Positions 47,846 to 59,685 of a stretch of 64,000 nt of DNA are shown one piece after another. The first letter of the stretch is position 1, and the number at the start of each line of letters is the position of its first letter. Below the pieces are notes generated by a model. The model saw only the letters and a list, made by a program, of their open reading frames with translations, was not told the DNA's origin and searched no databases. A program made the translations under genes and the position numbers. Origin of the DNA: Pagrus major (taxonomy: Eukaryota; Chordata; Actinopteri; Spariformes; Sparidae); the NCBI RefSeq assembly GCF_040436345.1, contig NC_133220.1, positions 9,376,664-9,440,663 of the forward strand. The letters run 5' to 3'.

Positions 47846-50800
47846 TTAGTCTAAATAGTTGTGGTGCCAAGAGGATGAAGCCTACAGACTTTGATGATCA
47901 TCTGACTTTTCCTCTCGCACCATTATCTTTTTCATTTATACACTACTTTGGTTTAAGAACAATGGAACAATGACTTAATCACAGAGGAGCACCATGAGTA
48001 TTTCATTCACCAATTTAATGTTAATGTAATAAACCCAAACAGAAATCACCATAAAAAGAAATACGCTTTCTTTTTTCTTCTTTCTGTTTATTTACTATCT
48101 TTCTATATCTCAGTCTTTTGTTCGACTTCCCACCCTGTCCTATTTTTCCCTGTAATCAATAGTTAATCCCATCTTTTCGCCAGATGGACAGATAGGAGAT
48201 CTTGGCTTCAGCTGCATGGGATTAACGTCTGATTGCCTTCTGATTATAAACATGTTTTGTAATGCCCTTTTACTTTCCAATGCACTCCACTCATGCTTAG
48301 ACATGTTGGATGAGGTAAAGATCATGAAATGCTTTTAGGAAATGGAGCTGATGAAAACCTTCAAGTCTGTAAAACAACAATCTTGCCGTTTCCACAAAAA
48401 TGTAATCTTTATGGGCCAAACGGTTGAATCAAAGCAAATCTCTGCCAGAGCTTATAGAGTTTACTCCACAGAAAACTGTATGTTTGCGTTCGTTGATGGA
48501 CTAGTTGAGGGGGAAGAATGTATATATAATGATTAGCCCTCAATGTTTGTTTAGGACTAAATGAATCCCCCCAGTCACTCATTACCACACATCAAAGAGT
48601 CCTCTGTCTCAGCAGAATTTCAAGCAGCCATTCATATGCTGCCATCTTGAATGAGCAAATAGGAGCTATCTGCTCTAACGAAGAGTAAGTGGACCTTCTG
48701 TTAATTGCTACGTAACGAGGCAAAGGCCCCAAATATTGTGTTTTAATTGGGGGCATTATCAACAGTAGCAGCCTGTGGGAGAAGGGATTTGGGTTCAGCA
48801 ATCGGGTTAATTGGATATTAACTGTACTTGGCAAGTAATTCTCTTCTGCGATCATCAGATGAATTCTGCTGTTTTGGGACATCAGCAAGACATGCAGCTG
48901 AAGTTGGCTCTGCGGCGACAAATCTAAAAAGCCAGCCATCCAGTTTGTGACATGTGTGATTACTCACGAGGAAAACAGAGGTGTTGAGGGAACACTGGAT
49001 GATTGGTTTTCTAGGAGTGCCAGCCTCTTGGAGATTGTTGTGTTTATCAGTTCGTAGAGCTGATCGATGTTTAGTCTTGATGAAAAACATTCTGCGACTT
49101 ACATGAAACCACCTTGCTGCTTCAGTTCTCTGGATAAAGCCAGATCCGGTGGTCCCATCTGACAATGTCGGGAAATGTCATGTGCCAGATTACAAAGATG
49201 TCCTGTTTTAGTTTATCCCCTCTAGAAAACCCAAAGGATTGTTATGGTAAAGCTGGATGAGACCAAAAGGTCACTTCATCTACACTGGAAAAAAACACTA
49301 ATCCAAAATCTGCAGTATGTCCACTCGTTTGTTTTTAAGTCATACAAGAGCTGCAGAAGAACGTGAGAGGGTTGTTTTGCCAGCAGGCAATGGCTTAACC
49401 ATAGCCTGTCCTATCATGTCAGATTGGTGTGGCAGAAAAACATGTTAGTCCACCTGTACAGTAGAGAGAGTGTATTATATTTTTAGTTTTGCGTTGTCAT
49501 TGTAGTAGTTTATACAGTCTAGATTACAAACATGATGAAGCTGGTGTGCGCTGCTGTCCAAAACTCCAGTCTTGTCTGAAGATGCGAACCTCTTCCAGCA
49601 GGAAATGCTTCTTTCTGCATCTGTGATACTAAATGTTCCCCCAACCTCTCATACAGGACTTAATCTGGATTGTAACAAGTGTCATTAGGTTTTTATCTGC
49701 CTTGGTTAATCAATAGCATTGACAGCTTTCTGGCTTGCAGAGCTCATTAAAGAATAACTTGGCATCCCCTTGCCCACTGGGTTTTTCAGGGTGGGGAGGG
49801 GAAAAGCTCTACGTTCACTGTGTAGATCAACTTATGCATGCAGCTGTGGAGAAAGAGTCAAGACGTCGGGTGGGGGAGGTTAGGGAGGGCCAAAAGGAGA
49901 GGGCAGAGGGAATGTGTGGGAGCCAGGAGACTACAAAAGAGATCAGATCTCCTTCGTTCAAAGCTCTGCTCTCAGGAAATGGAGAGAGAAAGCCGACGCA
50001 GAGATGTAGCATGCAAACCAAACAGCTCAATTTGAAAAAGCTGTTGTCGATTGAGTTTTGGAAATAAATCATGACCTAAAAATAAGTAATAATAAGAATA
50101 AATCTTTTTTTTTGTTCAGATGTAGTTGAGAGGTTTGAAAATATGACTGTTGGCTCATCCAAGACTTTTTTGGAACATTTGCTTTGATTAGACACGGATG
50201 CACATCTGTTACACTGGTCTTGTGACACACAAATTGTTTTTTGGGAATAGTGAAGATTTCCTGTACCCTGCCTGAAACCCCCTGAAGTCATTGTCTCTTG
50301 GACTCTTCCTGTCTCTTGCCTCCCTTTCTCTCTTCCAGCGTATTGCTTACTGTGCAGCCTCATCTGCCTGTTTTGTGTTTTCCTGTTTAACGCATACTGC
50401 TGAAACAGTGATGTAGTGGCTGAATGAGGAAAACATTATTGTGTAATCTTTACCGTATGTTACTCATCTCACGCCTCTTCCCAGTAACCTGTGCAGAAGT
50501 AGATTTTCAACAGAATCATGTAAGTCACTTTCAAGAGAGTAGAATTGGTTTGAAAAGTGGAGGGGAGGGCACAAAAAAAGCAGGGTGTTTTGGGGTTGTC
50601 TCCAAGTAAGAAAGGATTTGAATACTGTTTTCTGCATTTCTTTATGCTTCTATCATATTTCTAACCACTTTAAAGCAACCCAGAACTTTGTGATTGAACA
50701 TAGCTTTCATGCTTTTTTTTAAACATTCTGGCAGAAAAGTGGTAATCTTACATCAGAAATAGCTGTCTTATTGTCTGCATGTTTAACCAGTAACCCTATG

Positions 50801-53800
50801 GTATCAATGAGGGATATACAGTAAGCTATACTTTGAAGAATATGACTGGTAGAGATCTATGGCACATTATTTATGGCACCATCAATTTCTTGTTCACTTA
50901 AACCACTCTTTCTTTGTGAATGTGGCAAACTGCTAAAGTAAGCACGACTTTGAAACCTCTTCTTGTAATGTTACCACTCTAGTCACAGACTGTCTGCGAC
51001 TCACAGTCTGAGAGTGGGACCACTGGATAACATACGGTTGGTTTGTAGATTTTTCGCCATCTGGACATTTGATGGAGGCCTTTTCATCTGCTTTTGGAAA
51101 AATACGCAAGACGTCGCTGAGCAAATGGAAACAGACACTTGAAGAAACACTGTCGATCAATGTTTTCTTCTAAATTGCTTCACTTTCATCTGCTTTGATT
51201 CTGACACTCTGTGTTCTCAATCAGAATAACAACTTGACATGTTTGGCCCACCAGGAATTTCCCTTTAATCTTTGCATTTCCTGTTGTTCTTACTCCTCTT
51301 TGGGCTGCATGGGTTTGGCGCCGACTCCTGCAAATCACTCCTGCAAATCACTCCTCCTCCCGATGGTCAGTGCACACTTTTAACACACTTAGCCCTTGAT
51401 ATTCACCTAATGCCAGTAATCCTGACCTTTATGGCACAAAAACAGCCACCTACAATTTGACTTTGATATCAGAAACAATTGGGATGACATCAAGGATACT
51501 GCCTAAGACTTATTAAAATTATATTAAAGACTTTTTTCAGTTGTTATTGGGGCTACCTCCTCTTCGGTAAACCCTTTGTTTTGATTTGTGGTGTTTCCCA
51601 ATGCACCGTCCTCATCCCCTAGTTTTTCTCTGCATACATGCTTCCACACGGAAATATCTGCAAACACTTTCACTATCATTTCCTTTAGCTTGTTTCTTAG
51701 AAGTCAATTGTTGGATGTCACAAAACTTTCTCTAGCTACGAGGAATAAATCCGAAATTGTTGTCTTTGGTCCCCAAAATCCCATCCTCAATTTTCAGAAC
51801 CATTCTGACAAGAGCTGTAATCATGTTTTCAACTCACACAACATGATGTCATCTAGCTACATTGTCCAAACAATCACATTCTTGGAAGACTACACCATAT
51901 TTCTACTGTTTAACTCACAATCGTTACAATGACAGATAAAAGAGTTTCTGCTTTGATATCTTTCCAGAATTCCTGTCTGTGAATGTTGCAGTTGTGCAGT
52001 GTTTTGGCGTATGATATGCCTTTAAACACATCAATCTTTCACGAAAATTGGATGTCCTGGATCATATTACATTGTCTTGTACTTACCTTGAACTGTATGC
52101 CCCCAACATGTTGTTTTAACACTAGGCTGATTGCATTCTGAATCCTTGCTAATTATTTGCGCATGCTGAGAGAATTAGGCAAGAATAAAATGACATTAGT
52201 AAGACAGTGTTACGTTTTTGTTGACTGCCAGTAAACAATGAGTAAAGTTGTTGCGTAAAGTTGGAACTCTGGTAGACTATTGTGCATGGAGTGGATATGT
52301 GGGAGAAATGACAAACCCAGTTAGATCAAAAACCCAATCCTGGAATCTACATTGTGTGTTGTGTTGTCTTGTGTTATCTTATCAGCCACCTTAGTTACAC
52401 CTTAGCCGTTGCCACCTTATCAATGGCTAACAGTCAGTGAACCCCGTGGGTGAAATGAGTTTTGGCTGACACACAGCTGACACTCCATTGTTTCATCGAA
52501 GGCCACAGGAACAGAGTGACTAGCCAACCTAAAATGCCAATGTATGTCCCTAATTCTTAATCATTACACTACATTGCATTAGAAGGATTGAAAAACGGCA
52601 TCTTTTGTGTAAAGTAAAGAGCTTGGTGTAGTGTGAGTCAAATGATGTACATTTGCTGGGCACATCTCTTCCTGACTTTATTGCAAATTTTCCTTCCATA
52701 AAATTGACCACTATGGCTGGTCTCACTCTCATTTCCCAGTTTTCAGTCCCTGCACATTCAGAGGGGCATTTTAGGCCATTATATTCCTGACAGTGAGGCT
52801 GTATGGAGGAGAATTGGAGAAACCAAATGGAAATATGTGCAGAAGTCAGAGCCCAGGCCTAAATCTTTCTGCCCTCATTAGCTTCCGAGGGATTAGACCT
52901 CATGCTGGCTGCCCTGAGAGGGCTGATGGGAGCTGGAGGGTGTAGAGAAAGGAGATTAGGACCTGTTCACCTCTTCCCAGGAGGAAACGATAAGAGACTA
53001 TGAGATTATGAACAGATCCAGAAATGTGCAGAGAGAATGGCAGATGTACTCAGCACTGCATCAAGAGTTTAAGCAAAAGGAACAGTAAAATATAAAACAT
53101 TTGATTAAAATACATCAAAAATAAGTATGAGTTTTATTTCCTGTGATATAATAAGAAATAAGCATTCATCATTACATTTATGATTAAGAACTTCATAGTT
53201 AATCAGGTTGTGGATCATTGTGAGTTTCATTAACTGCATTCTGCTGAACTAGATTACCAAAAGGAGGAGGGTCATTGACTCAATTTTTGCCCGGAGAAGG
53301 ATCTCTGCTTTGAAAAGGGGAGAATTAGCATCTTCTTGCAGCCTCACTGCTCCTTTTATACAGCAGCCTGGAGCTGTCAGCCTTGCCTTGCTTTCTTAGT
53401 TTGATCTGTCTGAGGCTCCGAATCCCAACACGCTCCTTTTTTCCCCTCCATTATTTAACCATACCCACAGTGAATCAAAGGGCTGGAGATCATGACATGG
53501 ATTGAAGAGACGGTCCCTGATACAGAGTCAGAGAGACTGATTGATACAAAACATCATCACTCAAAGTAAAATTGGCCAAATCAAATTCAGGGAGAGAGAT
53601 AGGAGAGCAAGAGGGGGTGAAATGAAAAGCATCGAGCTGTCACAGCACGCTGCTCAGAGAGGTTGAGGTGATGTGTTTGATGAGCGAATTGATGTCAGTG
53701 GTGTCAGGGCGAGTGACGCTTTGATGACACAGTCAGAACTTTTCAGGGTCAATCAAGATCTGTATCTACAGCAGAGCGGCTACAGTTTTTTCTGTTATAT

Positions 53801-54422
53801 CCAGGCTCACAGTGAAAGCTGTAACTGAGGCTCTGATGAATAGCTGCCAAGAAGCATCAGAGAGAGCATTATATAGAATAAATTTGACATCCAAGCAGCT
53901 TTTCCATCTTGATTAAAAGGAAAATTAGCAAGGACAGAGATCATGCTAGTATAATTACTTTCATAGCTTTCCCCATTTTCCACCTTAGTTAGCTTTAAAG
54001 CTGGAAATTGGTTGGTGATTCCATATGGCTGTATTGTATCTATATATTTTAGCCTGACATGTTTGTTATTCCCTAGAAATGAAAATAGAGTCTGTGGGTT
54101 TGAACAATGTTTGGCTGCACAGCAAAAGTTTGTGATGACTGAGTAACTGGCAGGTCATTGAGGTTAAAAGATAACACAGTGTGTTGCTAATTGTAGCCCT
54201 TTAACTACAAATTATATATACTTTATGTTTTTGCCAACTTTTTCAAATGCATTCGTACAGTCACAGATTTTGGATGTATTTTTAACACAGTTCCAGAAAG
54301 CCATTGTGTTTCATTTACATGTCTTTCTTTATGGTTTGAAATGTACTAAATTACAGCAACATGTTACAACCGTCACAAAAGTGCAGACTGATTTGAAAAA
54401 TCGTGTCCCACCTCACACAGCC

Positions 54423-54772
54423 CAGTCACCACAATGATATATCTGCATTGTTGGTTTCTGCAAACCAGAGATACATTAAATATTTGTGTTTCATGCCGTA
54501 CATTTCTACAATACAGGTAAAGGTGGTTCAGATCTCATTTGGAGAGGGAGGGGTTGGTTGGTCGACTAGATAGCAGCCAAGCATCAGACCACTGTTCAAG
54601 ACCATCGTTATTTTTTTTAGCAAGACGCTGGGAGCCATTTTCTTGGCAACAAAAGTGGGTATTTAAACCCAAACCATGATCTTTTCATAACCCTAACCAA
54701 GAGGTGGTAGAGATTTATTATATCTGTGGTTTGCAGAAATGTACAATGCCAACATTTATTCTGGCAACTGGA
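54423..54772. mobile_element. MITE family Y, full-length copy
   Basis: The left inverted repeat includes GCATTGTTGGTTTCTGCAAA. The right one reads TCTGTGGTTTGCAGAAATG, ACAATGCC and TTATTCTGGCAACTGG. The core has CCAAACCATGATCTTTTCAT and AACCCTAACCAAGAGG. The orientation is opposite to the copies at 22.6 and 26.2 kb. Confidence 0.65.
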
Positions 54773-57568
54773 TGCCTTATAGCGGTAACTTCATTGCAAA
54801 CCTTAAGCAAACCATGATGTATTACAAAATTCAACCAGTACTGGCAGGGAAACCAATGGCTGCCAAGTCTGGATTGTCATTTCATTTCACTTTATTAATT
54901 ATCCCTGAAAACATTAGTGTTCGCTGATTTGGTGTTGGGAGGGGGTGTTAGTTTCTTTTTGGTTTGGCCCAACCAATCAGTAATGAGTGATGTGTCCGTC
55001 TTCTCAATGTAAAACACTTGATGTTTTTCACATGGATACGCCTCAGTTCCACGCCCATGACAGACTCACACAGGTCATTTTTATTATTTTGTCTGTATTG
55101 GTGTCAAACTCTGCTTGACTGATATTTCCCACGGGACTATTTCACCTGACAATAACTGAAAACACCTGTGTGGGTGTTCAAGGCCTTTAACAGTTGTTAT
55201 TGTACAGCTGCCTCAATGTCATGCTGTTGGTATTTTTGTGGCTAGTTTTCATGGATGTAGTTATGTTCCCAGCCATTTGTATAGGATTTCCTTCTTTCTT
55301 AATCCAGGCCTACTAAACTCTGAATGGACATTTGTTTCTTTAATCCAGGTAAACAGCCGTCATTTGGCACAATACCAGACCTTATGAATCACTGAGTAAA
55401 TCAGAGATGTGTGAGGTGATTGAGATGTCTAATCAGACTAATGGGTGCCTGGAATTGTTGAAAAAGTCAACTCTAACTTTTAATGGAAATGTCACTACTT
55501 TGGTGCATTAAATCGTAGATATTGTAGCATACAAGCGGCCTTTTTGTTTCATGTTTTGTTCTCCCTCGGCTCGAGACCCCCCCCCCTTTTTTGGTTAAGA
55601 TGTGTGCATGCACACTCATATTTTTATTATAATGTTTGAAACAGCAGTATGTTTTGCAAAATGCGTGCAATGTAAAGTAGATTGTAGTAAATGAGCTAAA
55701 ATCTGCACAACCACGAGTATCGTCATCGTACGAGGTCAACAAGCAAATGCTACAACTAGTTTTACAGTAATTGTGGACATAGTGTACATAATAACTAGAT
55801 AAAAGGCAAGATCTCATATGGGGAGACATAGAAAATTACAGTGTTTCTGGTATGCAGCCTTACACATGGCTTTGTGATATGAACTCATTTGACATCACGG
55901 CTTGCCTGAGCAAATTGTATGTCTGGTGAGGCCACCTCGAGTGTTTCTAGGGACCTGACTTGCTTCCAGCTAAGACATGTGAGTGAAAGAGGAGGGCTTC
56001 ACTATTGTGCTTCATCACAACTGCTGTTTTCCTTGTCGTCTATGGACTGAATAGCAAAGCTCTCGCAAGGCGAACACTTACAAGTACTATACATTCAAGA
56101 CACAGCCAAGGCCTTGCCCTGGTTTCATTATCATTTTAGAAAATGAAAGGTTTCATTATTCAGGAAGCACTGAGAGTACAAATACACTTGAAAGCAAAAG
56201 GAAGTTGGTGGTTGAAAGCCCATTTGAATATTCATGCCATACTCATACAATCTGATACTGATCGTCATCTCTAAATATAGAATAGAAAAGATAAAACAGG
56301 ATTACAGGACAAGGATTTTTTTCTGCCAAGAGGAGTCAAAGAAAAATCTTAATCAGCAAAGCAAGATTACACAAAAGCATGAAGAGGCCCTCGAGGTCCT
56401 CAGCAGCCATTATGTGTGCTGATGTTTAGAATATACGAGTAGTGACAGCACGAGGAGTTCATTTCATGCCCGTTTAAACTGAACCTCCCCTTTTCATGCT
56501 TGAGCCAGCATGAGTCCTCCTCTGTTTTCCCAGTGACCACATGATGCCAAGGAATGAGTGGCTCCAGTCCATTCACATTCCACACACGCACAATAGAGCA
56601 GATGGAAAAGTACAACATACAACATATGTCACAACCTAAAAAAAAGGATGTTCACTGACAGAGGATCTCTGGGCAGATATGTGACGAATCATGAATTTGT
56701 GTGACGTTTTACATACCAGTGCATACCACCAAAATGTCTATTTGACCTTTTGGTGAAGTGCGTGCAGTGGTTGCACTAGTTTATCATAAAAATGTTGCTT
56801 CTGTTTAGCTTTCATTCTTTAATTGATTTCAAAATGTCAGATGTAATGTATGTCAAAAAGGTTTTTTTTCTTTATGTACGCAATTATTTCTATACCTTTG
56901 TTGCTACATAAAAAATGTCAAATATCAATCAATTTAACTTAAGTATTTGTGTACTGAAAAGTTATCACTTTTAACTCCACCAATTTTACACATTAAAGTG
57001 TGTTTACAGGTCTTGGGGAGTACCACTTCATATGTGAAAAAGTAGTTTAAAGCCCTCTGTGGCTCCAGAGGAAGCTGCATGTAAACTGATACATTGCCTA
57101 CAGTGATGTCATACCGTGGTTAAGTTGCATTGTGGGTAATGTAGGTGCCAAGTTTTGAAAAGCAGTCCACTAGTCTAGCAATGCAGTCCTATAACACTGT
57201 TGGACTCATTGGACAGTTCAAAACAAACGATCAAAATTGATTCAGAACAACCAAAGATATCGCCATTATTACATACATTCTTCTTAATCTTCAAAACCTG
57301 GCGTCTACATTACCCGCTGCAACAGCTGTTGAGTGACATCACTGGAAGTAATTTTTCAGATTACATACAGCTTTCTCTGGAGCAACAAAAGCCAGCTTTA
57401 TACTACTTCTATCAAATATGCTGTAGTACTCCCCAAAACCTATAAACACACTTAAGTGTTTAAAATTGGTGGAATTACTCTAATGAAAATTGTGGACATT
57501 TGGGACAATAACATAAAATGATATAAAGTAAATTCAAGAAAAGATTATGAGGAAACAAGCACATTTCC

Positions 57569-57574
57569 TTTATT
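57569..57574 (-). terminator. Possible poly(A) signal of the alkaline phosphatase gene
   Basis: AATAAA on the minus strand about 650 bases beyond the stop codon. Several variant signals lie closer, so the choice is uncertain. Confidence 0.35.
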
Positions 57575-58222
57575 GGTTAATAGGTTTTACAACTTCTGTT
57601 ATTGGACACAACAATGACAGGTGGGCTTTTTCAATGCTTTTTGCAAGTATGCACAAGATGTATGACAAGAATTATATATCTTTTACTCTTTTGTCAATCA
57701 TACATTCAGTCACCTCTGGTTTTCGGCATTAAATTTGTCCATCGAAATGTGTCCCTCTGAACACACCGTGATTACATGAGAGATCTTTTTCAAGCTTGTG
57801 AGGTAGATTCTGTTAACTGCACATTTAAGAAATGAAACATATTCAAACATTGGTAAATCCAATCTATCTATTCAACTTGAAAAGGTTTACATTTAACAAA
57901 GAGGCTCAACAGGTCCCAACACTTTTAATAAAAACTATTTAATAGGCAAATCACAACTGAGCTCTCTGATTTTGTGATTAATTCTGCAACAAATCTCTTA
58001 ATTTCAGTGCATCAGGGCTGTTTGATTATTTTGTAATGTTTTACATATTTGCTCAAAGAGACTAAAACTGATACTTGTGTCCATTACACTGTCCATTAAC
58101 AGTGGTCCCATTATCAAAATAGTGACGAGTAAAACTTGAACATTTAAAAAAAACAACAACAACGAATTGAAATCTCAAAATGTGACTGTTAAAACAGAGG
58201 ATGACGACGTTCACGAGGAAGG

Positions 58223-58488
58223 TCAGCACAGAAGTCGGGTGACTGTGAAAATGGTTGCGATGGTGGACAGGACGGGGTGCAGACCGGCAGTCCCGCTGCG
58301 TGACAAACAGTGTTCCCTGTTCTGGCCGATACAGCCTGCATATGCCATTACATGGGGTATGTAGTTCTGCTCATGGACCCCATGTAGCAAATGAGCCATG
58401 GGACCTTTAGCAAATACAGCCACATCCTCTCCCCCATGAGTCTCCATGTTCAGAGGTACAGCTGCCTGGGCCTGGTAGTTGTTTCCCT
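58223..58488 (-). CDS. alpl: Alkaline phosphatase, last coding exon
   Basis: Encodes the C-terminal ~88 residues. [20 protein letters not shown] carries the zinc-binding His of the THGGED motif and is followed by [20 protein letters not shown]. The segment after IGQNREHC (SRSGTAG, then a moderately hydrophobic run ending TRLLC) is a plausible GPI-anchor signal, which would place the enzyme on the outer cell surface. The NNYQAQ and HGVHEQNY wording is that of tissue-nonspecific alkaline phosphatase rather than intestinal forms. The exon begins after TGTGCCTTTCAG with two bases of a split Glu codon and ends in TGA at 58223-58225. Confidence 0.93.
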
Positions 58489-58921
58489 CTGAAAGGCACA
58501 GAGAATGGATGTAAAGATATTGTTAAATGTTAACAGTTAAATGTTCCCTTGTGAGTTTGTTTTTGCCCTCTAGTAGTGGTATGGAGCTGTTTTTCCCTGA
58601 GTGGCAGGCTCCCCGTTTTGTCAATTACAAGGAAAAGCACAAGGTCCCACAAGCATGTATTTCAATGGTTTCACACTATTCCCCTGATCTATAGGCAGCA
58701 GTAACACTCAGTAACACAAAATGCCATCAAAGGCAGGGAAGAAGGAGACTGCTAGCAAGTAAACATGGATGCAAAAAATAGGGATTTAATATAAAAAAAA
58801 ATCAGCTTTTCAAATGTTGAAAGAAATGTATTTATACATTCATTCCTATTACAATTTTGGTTTCAGTGCCCCCTCAATTGTTCCAAGAAAGTCTCCTTGC
58901 ATGCTCTACTAAAACTGGCTT

Positions 58922-59165
58922 ATTGTCTATTCAATCAATCAATCTTTATTTGGCTCCAAACCACAACAAACGTTATCTCATGAAACTTTCCAATTGGAGC
59001 AGGTCTAGACCATACTCTTTAAATTAATTTATTCACAGAGACTCAACATTTCCCCTATGAGCAAGCCCTTGGCGATAGTGGCGAGAAAAAACTGCCTTTT
59101 AACAGGCAGAAACCTCAAGCAGAACCAGACTTAGTGGGGGGTGGCCATCTGTCTAGACCGGTTGA
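58922..59165 (+). repeat. Dispersed repeat inside a phosphatase intron
   Basis: Starts with CAATCAATCAATCTTTATTT and continues with CTCAACATTTCCCCTATGAG, AAAAACTGCCTTTTAACAGG and CCTCAAGCAGAACCAGAC. This block order is widespread in teleost introns. It has no coding capacity. Confidence 0.6.
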
Positions 59166-59259
59166 ATTATTGCAGGTATCTCCGGTGGAGAAATGAGTAT
59201 TGTCTCCCATTCTGCAGAAGATTTATCCATAGATTTCTCACTAGCCAGATTTCACTTAC

Positions 59260-59379
59260 CGTAGTCAATAGTAGAGACATTCTCTCTTGCTCCGTTAACA
59301 AGTTTGTAACCTGGTCCATTCCCATATAGGATTGAGGTGAAGGGCTTCTGGTCAACGTCACTCATCATTGGGGCCAGAC
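59260..59379 (-). CDS. alpl: Alkaline phosphatase, exon n-1
   Basis: A 120-base exon encoding [20 protein letters not shown] and [22 protein letters not shown] is a glycosylation sequon. Bounded by CATTCACAG and a GTAAGT donor, with phases agreeing with both neighbours. It forms part of the crown/dimer region of the enzyme, and the wording matches the tissue-nonspecific type. Confidence 0.93.
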
Positions 59380-59493
59380 CTGTGAATGGAGACAGAGCAA
59401 ATTAAAACCAATTATCAAAACAACAGTACTACTAAACAGATGTTACAGCAAAGATGTATACAGTACTGGATGTGCCTGATTATCATTACATAC

Positions 59494-59685
59494 CAAATAT
59501 TGTGTTTCCCCTGGGGGTGTAGCCTCCGAAGTTGAACATATGAGAATGGTCAGCAGTAACTATAGTCAGTGTATCGTGGATGCTGGTCAAGAGACTTGCC
59601 CGGCCGATGGCTCTGTCCATTTCCACAGCTTCATGTAGAGCTTGCTTGGCCTTGCCCTCGTGGTGTCCGTGGTCAATGCGTCCTC
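59494..59685 (-). CDS. alpl: Alkaline phosphatase, exon n-2 with metal ligands
   Basis: A 192-base exon encoding [20 protein letters not shown] and [19 protein letters not shown]. It provides the zinc-binding Asp and His of IDHGHH and the Asp-His pair of TADHSH, all intact. The acceptor CACTGTCAG lies inside the open frame, so the codons ahead of it are intronic. A 3.2-kb intron separates it from the next exon upstream. Confidence 0.95.

Larger units (their letters stand above)
43060..57560. other. ~14.5 kb without a supported gene
   Basis: No frame with family similarity. It contains a duplicated block with TTTC runs (46.7 and 47.8 kb) and a MITE family Y copy (54.4 kb). The 48-54 kb part has little recognisable repeat. 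It could be a long intron of the gene starting near 39.9 kb, or a spacer with regulatory DNA; the sequence does not decide. Confidence 0.4.

Noticed and set aside
50479-50513. Possible 35-base microexon with a CCTCTTCCCAG acceptor and GTAAGT donor
   Set aside because: Good splice consensus but no identifiable coding content or partner exon; such pairs occur by chance in long introns.
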